Program-made: the position numbers and the translations under genes | Shown: positions 8,946 to 17,188 of the stretch, in pieces | Numbering within the stretch: position 1 is the stretch's first letter | Layout: each line of letters begins with the position of its first letter | From: Sphingomonas albertensis | Lineage (GTDB): Bacteria > Pseudomonadota > Alphaproteobacteria > Sphingomonadales > Sphingomonadaceae | NCBI RefSeq assembly: GCF_014358075.1 | Contig: NZ_JACONT010000002.1 | Span: forward strand, 1 to 64,000 | Direction: 5' to 3' | DNA: 64,000 nucleotides | The notes under the pieces: generated by a model | The model's database searches: none | What the model was told of the DNA's origin: nothing | The model's input: the letters and a program-made list of their open reading frames with translations, nothing else

Positions 8946-9068
8946 ATCCTCCCCCGCCAGGGGGAGGTGGCGCGGAGCGACGGAGGGGGAGGACGCGGAA
9001 CAGTGGTTTCCCTTTCCTCCCCCTCCGTCTGGCAAGTGCCAGCCACCTCCCCCTTGCAGGGGAGGATC
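8946..9068. repeat. REPIN-like palindromic element, family A copy 2
   Basis: The outer arms ATCCTCCCCC and GGGGAGGATC enclose the inner arms GGAGGTGGC and GCCACCTCC, which surround a variable GC-rich centre. It fills the space between the convergent dctD and AbrB-family genes, where it could act as a transcription terminator for both. Confidence 0.85.
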
Positions 9069-9072
9069 AGAT

Positions 9073-10131
9073 TCAGGTCGGGATTACCGGCGGCGGCACC
9101 CCGCCCTGCCGCGTGGCCACGAACTTCGCGAGCGGCGGCCCGATCAGCAACACCCCCAGGAACCGCAGCACCTGAAGTGCCATCACGAACGGCACATCCA
9201 CCGGACTCGACGCAGCGATGATCGCGACCGAATCCATCCCTCCCGGGCTGGTCGCCAGATACGCGGTAACCGGATCAATCCCCCACCACCGCGTCAACAC
9301 CGCCGCGATTCCCCCGCAGAACGCAATCAGTAACGCCACCGAAAGCAAAATCCGCGGCATCGCCTTGCCCGCGACCCGCAACGTATCACGCGTGAACGAC
9401 AGCCCGATCCGCCACCCCACCACCGCATAGCTGATAGCGAGCAGCCACTGCGGCAAGACCGGTTGCGCAACGCCGGTAACATTGAGCGCCGCCCCCGCGA
9501 TCAGCGACCCGAGCAGGGCGCCGGCAGGAAGCTTCAACGCGACACCCACGCCAGCCCCGACACCGGCAATCGCGATCGTCCGCAGCACGGCGACCGGGTC
9601 TACGGGTGCGAACCACGCCCCCGCGACATGATGCCCACTCCCACCACCGACCATTACCGCCGCCAGCACCGACGCGACCACCGCCACGCTCCCGACCCGC
9701 GTGTACGTCATCACCGCGACCAGCCGCGAGTCCGCGCCGTACGCCTGCGCCATCAACACCATCGCGCTCGCAGCACCAGGCGTCGACCCCCACACCGCGA
9801 CGGTGCCCGGCAACACCTGCCACCGGCTCAGCAAATACCCGAGCACGCTGCTCGCCGCGAGCGTGACGAAATTGACCATCAGGAACACCGGCCAGTGATC
9901 CGCCACCGTCGCGACGATCCCGGTCGTGATCGACCCCGCGATCAGCGTCCCGACCGCCGCCTGTGCGCCGCGAAACGCAGACGTCGGCACGCTCAGCGAC
10001 CATCCCCGCACCGCCAGTACGACCGCAGCTACCATCGGCCCGAGCAGCAACCCCGCAGGCAGCCCGACGACCTCCAGCAGACCCGCAATCACCGCCGACA
10101 GCGCGATCAAGACGGCCCAGCGCCAAATCAT
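9073..10131 (-). CDS. AbrB-family membrane protein (putative transporter)
   Basis: A 352-residue integral membrane protein of the AbrB family (Pfam AbrB, often misnamed ammonia monooxygenase), unrelated to the Bacillus regulator. It contains about ten hydrophobic helices arranged as two similar halves. The repeated signatures LGPMVAAVVLA and GSLIAGAALNVTG, and PGGMDSVAIIA near the end of the second half, are typical of the family. The ATG giving MIWRWAVL is chosen; it overlaps the stop codon of the upstream methyltransferase gene by 4 bp (ATGA). The family is widespread, but its substrate is not established. It is the last gene of a three-gene operon with the methyltransferase and the Hsp70 gene. 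Confidence 0.8.
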   Translation of the reverse strand: MIWRWAVLIALSAVIAGLLEVVGLPAGLLLGPMVAAVVLAVRGWSLSVPTSAFRGAQAAVGTLIAGSITTGIVATVADHWPVFLMVNFVTLAASSVLGYLLSRWQVLPGTVAVWGSTPGAASAMVLMAQAYGADSRLVAVMTYTRVGSVAVVASVLAAVMVGGGSGHHVAGAWFAPVDPVAVLRTIAIAGVGAGVGVALKLPAGALLGSLIAGAALNVTGVAQPVLPQWLLAISYAVVGWRIGLSFTRDTLRVAGKAMPRILLSVALLIAFCGGIAAVLTRWWGIDPVTAYLATSPGGMDSVAIIAASSPVDVPFVMALQVLRFLGVLLIGPPLAKFVATRQGGVPPPVIPT

Positions 10132-10790
10132 GCCCTGGTAGCGAACCAGATCGTGTGCCGCGCGCCGCCCTTCCGCGTCGCCCGCGCGATCACTTCGTCG
10201 ACTGCGAACCCCGCTTCGGCAAGTCGGGTAACGAACGGCTTGCTCGGCGCCGACGACCATACGGCAAGCACCCCGCCCGGCCGCAATGCTGCCCGCGCCT
10301 GGGAAAGCCCCCGCGCGCCATAAAGCCGGTCGTTGCCCGGCCGCGAAATCCCGTCCGGGCCGTTATCGACGTCGAGCAGGATCGCGTCCCAATCGCCCTC
10401 CGCAATCGCCGCAGCGACGTCGCCCTCGAAGATCCGGGTCCGCGGATCGGTCAGGCTGTCCCCGTGCAGCGCCGCCATCGGCCCTCGCGCCCACTCGATC
10501 ACCGCCGGCACGATCTCCGCGACCGCCACCTCCGCGTCAGGGCCAAGCCGGGCGAGCGCCGCACGGAGCGTGAATCCCATCCCGAGCCCGCCGATCAGCA
10601 TCCGCACGCCGGGCCGGTCGCCGATCCGATCACACGCCTGCTCCGCCAGCGCCTCTTCCGATCCGCTAAGCCGACTGTTCATCAACTCGTTAGCGCCGAG
10701 CATGATCGAGAACTCGGCACCACGCTGGAGCAACCTAAGCTCACCCCCGCCCGGCACCTGCGCCGTACCGAGAAGCACGCGCGGGATCAT
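10128..10790 (-). CDS. Spermidine-synthase-like SAM-dependent methyltransferase
   Basis: A 220-residue class I Rossmann-fold protein resembling spermidine synthases. The cofactor-binding glycine loop is LIGGLGMGFTLRAA (~residues 65-78), the acidic residue after strand 2 is in AVAEIVPAV, and the motif DAILLDVDNGPDGISR (~135-150) corresponds to the catalytic Asp region. It is shorter than true spermidine synthases (about 280 residues) and lacks their N-terminal strand domain, so polyamine synthesis cannot be assumed. The chosen ATG (MIPRVLLG) overlaps the Hsp70 gene stop by 4 bp, and the stop overlaps the next gene by 4 bp, so translational coupling through the operon is likely. Confidence 0.75.
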   Translation of the reverse strand: MIPRVLLGTAQVPGGGELRLLQRGAEFSIMLGANELMNSRLSGSEEALAEQACDRIGDRPGVRMLIGGLGMGFTLRAALARLGPDAEVAVAEIVPAVIEWARGPMAALHGDSLTDPRTRIFEGDVAAAIAEGDWDAILLDVDNGPDGISRPGNDRLYGARGLSQARAALRPGGVLAVWSSAPSKPFVTRLAEAGFAVDEVIARATRKGGARHTIWFATRA

Positions 10791-12085
10791 GCGGACCACG
10801 CCGCGATATCGTCCTGCTCGCCGATCAAGGCCAGCCCGTGCGCGATCGACGTCAGCTCGCCCCCGCTCATGATCGCCGCCTCGCCGAATCGCTCGACGAA
10901 GATACGGCGGATGCGCGGGATCAGTGACGATCCGCCGGTCAGGAACACCCGGTCGATCTCGCCACCGCCGACATTGGCGACCTGCAACGCACGGTCGACC
11001 GCCGCCTCAATCCGCACGACGTCATCGGCGATCCAGCCCTCGAACTGCGCCCGCGTCACGTCCGCCTCGATCTCCAGCCCCGCGCCCGCAAAGTGGAAAT
11101 GCGCGTCCTCGCCACTCGACAGCGCACGCTTGAGCGACCCGACCGCATCATACAGCGGATAGCCAAGTTCGTTCTCGATCACCGCGATCATCCGCCCGAT
11201 CGCATCCGGGTCCAGTGCCGTCTTCTGCAGCCGCTCCAGCTCGTTCATCGTCTTGCGGTTGCGCATCAGCGCGAGGCGCGACCAATCGGCGAAGTCGGCG
11301 AAATACGCGCGCGGAATCTCCAGTTCCTTGCCGAACGACTTGTACGCGCCGCCCTTGCCCAGCATCGGCAGCACCAGCCGGTCGAGGATCCGGTAATCGA
11401 ACCGATCCCCGGCGATCCCGACACCCGCGTGACCAAGCGGCGTACACCGACGCGCAGCCCCCGGCTCGGCGACGCGCACCACCGAAAAGTCGCTCGTACC
11501 CCCGCCGAAATCCGCCACCAGGATCGTCGCCGGCTCGGTCAGCCGCGTCGCGTAACTGTACGCCGCGCCAAGCGGTTCGTAGACGTAGTGGATCTCCGCG
11601 CCGAAGCCCTTGAACATCGCGTCGTAACGGGTGCGGGCGAGCGCCTCGTCGGGCCGCGCACCGGCATATTCCACCGGCCGCCCGACGACGATCCGGTGCG
11701 GCCGCGTATCGAGCTTGCCGCCCGCGTGGGAAATCAGCTTTTGGAGGAACAGCTGGCCCATCTCCTCGAAGCGATAGCGCTTGTCGAACACAGACGCCTG
11801 CTCGAACGTCTTCATCGCCGCAACCGACTTGAACGACTGGATGAACCGGCTGTCGAGCGGATATTCCATATATTCCGCGATCGCCCACGGCCCCGCATCC
11901 GACGCGAGCCCCTTGCCGCTGTCGTCCTGCCAGAAACACAGCGCCGAGCGGAACACCGGGCTCGTCTCGGCTGGCGCCGCGAAGGTCACCAGTTCGGGCG
12001 TGCCGTCTTTGGTCCCGAGCGCCACGACGCTGTTGGTCGTGCCGAAATCCAGCCCCAGCGCGGGGCCGCCAGCGTTCGTGTGCAT
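10787..12085 (-). CDS. Short Hsp70-family (YegD-like) ATPase
   Basis: A 432-residue actin-fold ATPase of the Hsp70 superfamily. Phosphate loop 1 is GLDFGTTNSVVALG, phosphate loop 2 is VADFGGGTSDFSVV and the adenosine motif is VFLTGGSSLIPRIRRIF. The protein ends soon after the nucleotide-binding domain and lacks the ~200-residue substrate-binding and lid domains of DnaK. Such short proteins (E. coli YegD and relatives) have no firmly known client. It is the first gene of an operon with a methyltransferase and an AbrB-type membrane protein, linked by 4-bp overlaps. The start used gives MHTNAGGPALGLDFG, putting phosphate loop 1 in its usual place near the N-terminus. Confidence 0.85.
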   Translation of the reverse strand: MHTNAGGPALGLDFGTTNSVVALGTKDGTPELVTFAAPAETSPVFRSALCFWQDDSGKGLASDAGPWAIAEYMEYPLDSRFIQSFKSVAAMKTFEQASVFDKRYRFEEMGQLFLQKLISHAGGKLDTRPHRIVVGRPVEYAGARPDEALARTRYDAMFKGFGAEIHYVYEPLGAAYSYATRLTEPATILVADFGGGTSDFSVVRVAEPGAARRCTPLGHAGVGIAGDRFDYRILDRLVLPMLGKGGAYKSFGKELEIPRAYFADFADWSRLALMRNRKTMNELERLQKTALDPDAIGRMIAVIENELGYPLYDAVGSLKRALSSGEDAHFHFAGAGLEIEADVTRAQFEGWIADDVVRIEAAVDRALQVANVGGGEIDRVFLTGGSSLIPRIRRIFVERFGEAAIMSGGELTSIAHGLALIGEQDDIAAWSA

Positions 12086-12249
12086 CGCATGTTCTCCGTG
12101 AACGCGCGCCTATGGCGATACGGGGTGCGCCATGGCAACCCCGCGCGGGCAAAGTGCGACAACGGACGCGACCATAATCAGCAGCCCCAGCCGCCTGGTC
12201 TGAGGGATCAGGACGGATCGACATTAATCCCACTGCGTCCGTACGACCC

Positions 12250-12367
12250 TTCTCTCCCCTTCCTGAAAGGGAGGGGTCGGGGGTGGGTCGGGTTCCGGAT
12301 CATGGAACGGTTGCGGCCAGAGCTGGCCTACCCACCCCCAGCCCCTCCCTTTCAGGGAGGGGAGAGA
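12250..12367. repeat. REPIN-like palindromic element, family F
   Basis: The outer arms CTCTCCCCTTCCTGAAAG and CTTTCAGGGAGGGGAGAG flank a centre bordered by GGGGGTGGGT and ACCCACCCCC. It lies in the 298-bp spacer between the Hsp70 and YaiI-family genes. The remaining 160 bp on the Hsp70 side should hold that operon's promoter; no clear box is seen. Confidence 0.8.
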
Positions 12368-12383
12368 GTAATGGCGAGCCACC

Positions 12384-12854
12384 CTAAAGGCGCTTCAACC
12401 GCACCAGCGCCGCATCGAGCGCGGAAAGAAAGCTCGACCGGTCGCTCTTCGAAAACGGCGCGGGGCCCCCAACGATGTCGCCGCCCGCACGCAGGTCAGC
12501 CATGATCGCGCGGGTGGCGATCGCGCCGCCGATCGAGCTGGTGGTGAACGGCTTGCCGGTGTTGGCGAGCACGGTCGCGCCGGCTTTCACGCAGCGATCG
12601 GCTAGGAGGATGTCGGCGGTGATCACCACCGACTTCGCATCGGCCTGTTCGGCGATCCAGTCATCGGCCGCGTCGAACCCGTCGCTGACGACGACGCGCG
12701 AGATCAGCGGGTGGACGGGGATGCGGAAATGGCTGTTGGCGACGATCGTCACGGGCACTTCGTGACGCCACGCGACCTTGTAGATCTCGTCCTTCACCGG
12801 GCACGCGTCGGCGTCGACGAGGATCCGGATCGTGCTGGAAGATACGTTCGTCAT
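12384..12854 (-). CDS. YaiI/YqxD family protein (DUF188)
   Basis: A 156-residue protein of the UPF0178/YaiI (DUF188) family, a PIN-like fold of unknown role. The family motif ILVDADACPVKDEIYKVA (an acidic DADACPV loop) lies near residues 11-28, with VITADILLADRC at mid-length and the C-terminal GGPAPFSKSDRSSFL signature also conserved. The ATG giving MTNVSSST is chosen so that the acidic motif lies at the usual distance from the N-terminus; another ATG lies 8 codons upstream. A family D palindromic element lies just upstream, and a family F element lies beyond the stop codon, so the gene stands alone. Nuclease activity has been proposed from the fold but not shown. Confidence 0.85.
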   Translation of the reverse strand: MTNVSSSTIRILVDADACPVKDEIYKVAWRHEVPVTIVANSHFRIPVHPLISRVVVSDGFDAADDWIAEQADAKSVVITADILLADRCVKAGATVLANTGKPFTTSSIGGAIATRAIMADLRAGGDIVGGPAPFSKSDRSSFLSALDAALVRLKRL

Positions 12855-12885
12855 CGTGCACGTCCCAAACCGCCCCACCCGCTCC

Positions 12886-12967
12886 CGTCATCCTGACGAA
12901 AGTCAGGATCCAGGATCAAGCAGGGCGGCGTTCGTTACTCTGGATCCTGACTTTCGTCAGGATGACG
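12886..12967. repeat. REPIN-like palindromic element, family D copy 1
   Basis: The arms CGTCATCCTGACGAAAGTCA and TGACTTTCGTCAGGATGACG are perfectly inverted around a ~40-bp centre. Each arm contains its own small hairpin (CCTGACGAAAGTCAGG). It lies upstream of the YaiI-family gene and beyond the end of the RNA helicase gene. Related copies lie at 23.8 and 62.0 kb. Confidence 0.87.
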
Positions 12968-13015
12968 GAGTCCTGGGGCATGCGCCATTCCCTCGCGAGA
13001 ATGGCGCGAGGGCCC

Positions 13016-14782
13016 TCAGCTCCGCTCGCGATTCCCACGATAGGGCGGCTTCCGCGCAGGAGCCGGGCCGCCACGCGGGGCCGCGCGGTGCAGCGTCGAG
13101 CGCGGGCCGCTCGCGTTGCTGCGACCGCCACCGCCATCATGCCGCGCACCGCTCTCAGGCGCACCCTGCATCGCTTCGATCGCGACGCCGCTCTCCTCTT
13201 CGCCGGCCTGCGCCGTACGCTGGATCGCAGCCGAGAACCGCGACGCGACCGCGCGCGGGATCTCGAAGGCCGTCTCGTTCGGCCCGATGCGGATCGCGCC
13301 GATCTCGGACTTGGTGATATGCCCACGACGGCAGATCAACGGCAGGATCCAGCGCGGATCGGCGTTCTGGCGACGACCGATGTCCATCCGGAACCAGACG
13401 GTGTCCTCGAAGCCCGCGCGCGGACCCTGCGAACGCTCGTCCTGCGTCGGCTGCTTGCTCTGGTCGATCAGATCCTCGGCCTGCGGCATCGTTGCGCGGT
13501 GCATGTGCACCAGCGCCGCGGCGATATCCTCCGGGGTCTTCTCGGCCATCAGGCGGACGGCGAGTGCGCGATCCTCCTCCTCGACCTCGACCGGCTGCAA
13601 CAACATGCCGATCAGCCGCTCGTGGTCGTTCTTGCGGATGTCCTCGGCGGTCGGGGCGTTGACCCACTCCGCGTTGATCTTCGCACCACGGAGCATCATC
13701 TCGACGCGACGGCGACGCGGGAACGGCACGATCAGGACGGCGGTGCCCTTCTTGCCCGCGCGACCGGTACGACCCGAGCGATGCTGGAGCGTCTCGGCGT
13801 CACGCGGCAGCTCGACGTGGACGACCAGTGACAGCGTCGGCAGATCGATACCGCGAGCCGCAACGTCGGTCGCGACGCAGACGCGTGCACGACGATCGCG
13901 CAGAGCCTGAAGCGCCGCATTACGCTCGTTCTGCGAATGCTCGCCCGACAGCGCGACGGCCGCAAAGCCACGCTCGACCAGGCTGGCATGCAGATGGCGC
14001 ACGTTATCGCGAGTCGCGCAGAACAGCATCGCCGTCTCCGCCTCGTGGAAGCGCAGCAGGTTGATCACCGCATGCTCGATCTCGGACGGCGAGACCGTGA
14101 CGGCCTGGTACGAGATGTCGCCATGACCGCGGTCCTCGCCGACGGTCGAAATCCGCAGCGCGTCCTTCTGGTAGCGCTTGGCGAGCGCGACGATCGGCCG
14201 CGGCATCGTCGCCGAGAACAACAGCGTACGGCGCTGCTCGGGCGACGCGTCGAGGATCTGCTCGAGGTCCTCGCGGAAACCCATGTCGAGCATCTCGTCG
14301 GCCTCGTCGAGCACGGCGACCTTCAAGGCCGACAGGTCGAGCGCGCCACGCTCGAGGTGATCGCGCAGACGCCCCGGCGTACCGACGACGATATGCGCGC
14401 CGTGTGCGAGGCTGCGACGCTCCTTCGAGGCGTCCATCCCGCCGACGCAGGTCGAAATCCGCGCGCCGGCCTTGGCGTAGAGCCACATCAGCTCGCGGCT
14501 GACCTGGAGCGCAAGCTCGCGAGTCGGCGCAATGCAGAGCACGAGCGGCTTGTGCGGCGCGGGCAGGCGCTGAACACCGTCCTCGCCGGCTTCACCGAGC
14601 AGTTCGCCGGCCATCGCCAGGCCGAACGCGACGGTCTTGCCCGAGCCGGTCTGCGCCGACACGACGAGATCGCGACCGATCGCATTGTCCTCGATCACAT
14701 GAGCCTGGACGGGGGTGAGCGCGGTATAGCCGCGCGCTTCGAGCGCCTCGGAGAGAAGCGACGGAATATTTGTAAAAGGCAT
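13016..14782 (-). CDS. DEAD-box ATP-dependent RNA helicase (DeaD/DbpA-like)
   Basis: A 588-residue DEAD-box RNA helicase. RecA-like domain 1 carries the Q motif, motif I AQTGSGKT (~43-50), motif Ia PTRELALQ, motif Ib VVGTPGR, the LDEADEMLDMG motif and SAT. Domain 2 has VCVATDVAARGIDLP and HRSGRTGRAG. Residues ~455-530 (RMDIGRRQNADPRWILPLIC and following) match the DbpA-type RNA-binding domain found in CsdA/DeaD, and the last ~50 residues form an Arg/Gly/Pro-rich basic tail typical of RNA chaperone helicases. It probably acts in ribosome assembly or mRNA unwinding, especially in the cold (family knowledge). The gene stands alone, 57 bp from the flavoprotein gene on the same strand. Confidence 0.92.
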   Translation of the reverse strand: MPFTNIPSLLSEALEARGYTALTPVQAHVIEDNAIGRDLVVSAQTGSGKTVAFGLAMAGELLGEAGEDGVQRLPAPHKPLVLCIAPTRELALQVSRELMWLYAKAGARISTCVGGMDASKERRSLAHGAHIVVGTPGRLRDHLERGALDLSALKVAVLDEADEMLDMGFREDLEQILDASPEQRRTLLFSATMPRPIVALAKRYQKDALRISTVGEDRGHGDISYQAVTVSPSEIEHAVINLLRFHEAETAMLFCATRDNVRHLHASLVERGFAAVALSGEHSQNERNAALQALRDRRARVCVATDVAARGIDLPTLSLVVHVELPRDAETLQHRSGRTGRAGKKGTAVLIVPFPRRRRVEMMLRGAKINAEWVNAPTAEDIRKNDHERLIGMLLQPVEVEEEDRALAVRLMAEKTPEDIAAALVHMHRATMPQAEDLIDQSKQPTQDERSQGPRAGFEDTVWFRMDIGRRQNADPRWILPLICRRGHITKSEIGAIRIGPNETAFEIPRAVASRFSAAIQRTAQAGEEESGVAIEAMQGAPESGARHDGGGGRSNASGPRSTLHRAAPRGGPAPARKPPYRGNRERS

Positions 14783-14839
14783 GTACGTCCTAATTGGTGG
14801 CCGGCTTGACGCTACGGCAAAGCACTGGCGTGGTGGTCC

Positions 14840-16012
14840 CTACAGGACTTGGCCCGCGGCCCACCCGCTCGCCCATGCCCATTGGAAGTTGTAGCCGCCG
14901 AGCCACCCTGTGACATCGACCGCTTCGCCGACCGCATACAACATTGGTACGCGTTTGGCTTGCATTGTTTGCGAAGATAGTTCCGCAGTGCTGATTCCGC
15001 CCGCGGTGACCTCGGCCTTGGCATAGCCTTCCGAGCCGTTTGGCGTGAATTGCCAATGACTTAGCGCGCGTTCGGCGTCCTGGAGCTTACGATCGGTGAG
15101 CGTGGAAATCTCGCTCGTCATCCCCAATCGCTCGCTCAAAGTCTCCGCGAGTCGGTCCGGCAGCGTGCTGCCGAGCAGTTTTCGGAGAGTCGCGCGCGGC
15201 GTGGTACGCTTGGCGGCGGGCAGCCAGCCGGACTCGCGATCGGGGAGGAAATCGATCCCGATCGGCTGGCCGTTGCGCCAATAGGACGACACTTGGAGGA
15301 TCGCCGGACCGGACAGACCGCGGTGTGTAAACAGCGCGGCCTCGCGGAAAGCAGTCTTGCCGGCGGTGGCGACGACGTCGGCAGCGACTCCAGAGAGTTC
15401 GCGAAACAGGATCTCGTCGCCACCGAGCGTCAGCGGCACGAGCGCGGGGCGTGGCTCGACGACCTTCAACCCGAACTGCCGCGCGAGATCATAGGCGAAC
15501 CCGGTCGCGCCCATCTTTGGGATCGACGGGCCTCCGGTGGCGATGACCAGCGCAGGCGCAGTGACCGTGCGACCGTCGAGCGACACGCGATACTGCCCGT
15601 CGCCGTGCTCGACCCCTGTGACCGCGCGACCAAGCGACAGGTCTACCCGCCCCTTGTCGCATTCGTCGAGCAGCATCTCCACGATCTGTTTCGCGGAACC
15701 ATCGCAGAACAGCTGCCCGAGCGTCTTCTCATGCCAGGCGATCCCGTAGGACTCGACGAGCGCGATGAAGTCCTGCGCGGTGTACCGGCCGAGCGCGGAC
15801 TTCGCGAAATGCGGGTTGGCGGAGATGTAGCGGTCGGCGGCGGTGTGGACGTTGGTGAAATTGCACCGTCCTCCGCCGGAAATCAGGATCTTCTTGCCCG
15901 CTTGGTCCGCGTGATCGACGAGCAGAATCTTCCGCCCGCGCTGGCCGGCGACCGCGGCGCACATGAGGCCGGCCGCGCCGGCGCCGAGGATGATCGCGTC
16001 GTATTCGGACAA
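14840..16012 (-). CDS. HI0933/BaiN-family FAD-dependent oxidoreductase
   Basis: A 390-residue flavoprotein of the HI0933-like (YhiN/BaiN) family. The N-terminal FAD-binding glycine motif is AIILGAGAAGLMCAAVAGQRG (residues ~6-26), followed by the family signature KKILISGGGRCNFTN (~40-54). The NADP/FAD loop VIATGGPSIPKMGATG and the C-terminal VGEAVDVTGWLGGYNFQWAW are also present. Family members include a gut bacterial bile-acid reductase, but most are uncharacterised. The start gives MSEYDAIILG. The last ~170 bp run toward the helicase gene, with no obvious functional link. Confidence 0.87.
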   Translation of the reverse strand: MSEYDAIILGAGAAGLMCAAVAGQRGRKILLVDHADQAGKKILISGGGRCNFTNVHTAADRYISANPHFAKSALGRYTAQDFIALVESYGIAWHEKTLGQLFCDGSAKQIVEMLLDECDKGRVDLSLGRAVTGVEHGDGQYRVSLDGRTVTAPALVIATGGPSIPKMGATGFAYDLARQFGLKVVEPRPALVPLTLGGDEILFRELSGVAADVVATAGKTAFREAALFTHRGLSGPAILQVSSYWRNGQPIGIDFLPDRESGWLPAAKRTTPRATLRKLLGSTLPDRLAETLSERLGMTSEISTLTDRKLQDAERALSHWQFTPNGSEGYAKAEVTAGGISTAELSSQTMQAKRVPMLYAVGEAVDVTGWLGGYNFQWAWASGWAAGQVL

Positions 16013-16057
16013 GTGTAGCTCCGTGCGGCTTATTTGGACGAGCCGCTAGTCAAGACT

Positions 16058-16112
16058 GTTTCCCCGCGAAGGCGGGGACCCAGACTGGGCTCCCGCCTTC
16101 GCGGGAGAACAA
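16058..16112. repeat. REPIN-like palindromic element, family C copy 1
   Basis: GTTTCCCCGCGAAGGCGGGG and CCCGCCTTCGCGGGAGAAC are inverted around the short palindromic centre CCCAGACTGGG. It is the first of three different repeat elements packed into the 522-bp stretch (16013-16534) that contains no recognisable gene. Confidence 0.85.
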
Positions 16113-16201
16113 TTAAGGGGTGGCCGCTGTAGCGCGTTTAAGATCAGCCACATAGGTGGTGACCTGCTCGCACGTCCACCAATGCCGCGCACGGAAGTCG
16201 C

Positions 16202-16305
16202 CCCACCCCGGCGAAGGCCGGGGCCCAGTTGGGGGCGGGCAGTGGCGCAGTTGCCCCTCGTTACAGCGACCTTTCCAACTGGGCCCCGGCCTCCGCCGGG
16301 GTGGT
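16202..16305. repeat. REPIN-like palindromic element, family B copy 1
   Basis: CCACCCCGGCGAAGGCCGGG and CCCGGCCTCCGCCGGGGTGG are inverted at the ends. Next to them lie the inner half-sites CCCAGTTGG and CCAACTGGG around a centre containing CTCGTTAC and GCGACCTTTCC, sequences shared with other family B copies. Confidence 0.87.
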
Positions 16306-16419
16306 GCAATTCGGGCGGGGGTGGCGCCTTTCGCCGTGGCGCCATCCGGAGTGGCGCCAAATGGAAAGCCACAGCCTCCGACGGTTTAGCTGAACACGTT
16401 AACGCCCCCCCTTCTACTC

Positions 16420-16520
16420 CCTCTCCCCTCCGGGGAGAGGGCCGGGGTGAGGGGTAGCCAAGCAGTGCATCGCGCCCGGAACAGCCCCTCACCCAACCCT
16501 CTCCCCGGAGGGGAGAGGGC
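16420..16520. repeat. REPIN-like palindromic element, family E copy 1
   Basis: The outer arms CCCTCTCCCCTCCGGGGAGA and TCTCCCCGGAGGGGAGAGGG are inverted, with inner arms GGGGTGAGGGG and CCCCTCACCC. It ends 14 bp beyond the stop codon of the 60-residue DNA-binding protein gene, where it may also stop transcription of the long operon coming from 23.8 kb. Confidence 0.85.
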
Positions 16521-16534
16521 TAAGCACCCACAAC

Positions 16535-16717
16535 CTACCGCAGCTTCGCAATATTCAGCGAGTCCTCCTTCGCCCGCACCTTCACCGACTCCTCGCTCCG
16601 GGTCAGCGCCTTCGCAATAGCCTTCAGCGCCATGCCCTTCTTCGCAAGCGTGTGCAGCTTCTGGATCTCGTCCTGCGTCCACGCCTGACGGTGCCGTTCG
16701 AATTTCGCTTCAGCCAT
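16535..16717 (-). CDS. Small Myb/SANT-like helix-turn-helix protein
   Basis: A 60-residue basic protein. The sequence AWTQDEIQKLHTLAKKGMAL followed by KAIAKALTRSEESVKVRA has the helix pattern of a Myb/SANT-like or sigma-region-4-like helix-turn-helix, with Trp13 as the first core aromatic. It is probably a DNA-binding protein, but no target is known. Its ATG overlaps the stop codon of the GreA/GreB-like gene by one base (TGATG), so it is the last gene of the operon that starts with rpiA. Similar short proteins exist in related genomes as far as I recall. The family E repeat lies just downstream. Confidence 0.7.
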   Translation of the reverse strand: MAEAKFERHRQAWTQDEIQKLHTLAKKGMALKAIAKALTRSEESVKVRAKEDSLNIAKLR

Positions 16718-17184
16718 CAGCCGTCATCCTTGTCGATCGCCAGAACCTCGATCGCGTCCGCCTTGTCCGCAAACGCGACCGTCTCGCCAACCGCCGCGCC
16801 CATCAGCGCGCGCGCCAACGGTGCCGAGAACGCCAGCCGGTCCTCGCCAGGCTCGGCCTCATCACCACCGACGATCGCGATCACGCGCTCAACCCCGTTC
16901 ATCCGAACACGGACGCGAGAACCGATTCCGACTTCATCATCCTCGGGCGAAGGCGCGAGTTCGGCAGTGGTCTGACGCGTGTGCCAATAGCGCAGGTCGC
17001 GCAACAGCAACTTCCGCGCTTCCTCGTCGGTCTCCGCCGCAACAGCAGCCTCGATCTCGGTCACGCGCTCGCCGAGCAACCGCAGCCCCCGCGCCGTGAC
17101 CAGATTAGGCCCCGGCGCGATCGGCTGTTCGAACTTGGGTTCGAGATGTTCCTCGTCACTCTCGCGACGGAAGGCGACGCTCAT
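16717..17184 (-). CDS. GreA/GreB-family transcription factor-like protein
   Basis: A 155-residue protein resembling GreA/GreB elongation factors. Residues ~30-75 form a helical hairpin (LVTARGLRLLGERVTEIEAA.. and ..EEARKLLLRDLRYWHTRQ), shorter than the Gre coiled coil. Residues ~90-150 fit the FKBP-like C-terminal domain (VGIGSRVRVRMNGVERVIAIVG, then APLARALMGAAVGETV). Gre factors rescue stalled RNA polymerase; the acidic tip that drives transcript cleavage is not clearly conserved here, so this may be a Gre-like secondary-channel regulator instead. It starts 4 bp after the phosphomannomutase-like HAD gene and overlaps the small HTH gene by 1 bp, so it belongs to the pentose-phosphate operon's tail. 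Confidence 0.8.
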   Translation of the reverse strand: MSVAFRRESDEEHLEPKFEQPIAPGPNLVTARGLRLLGERVTEIEAAVAAETDEEARKLLLRDLRYWHTRQTTAELAPSPEDDEVGIGSRVRVRMNGVERVIAIVGGDEAEPGEDRLAFSAPLARALMGAAVGETVAFADKADAIEVLAIDKDDG

Positions 17185-17188
17185 GCGC

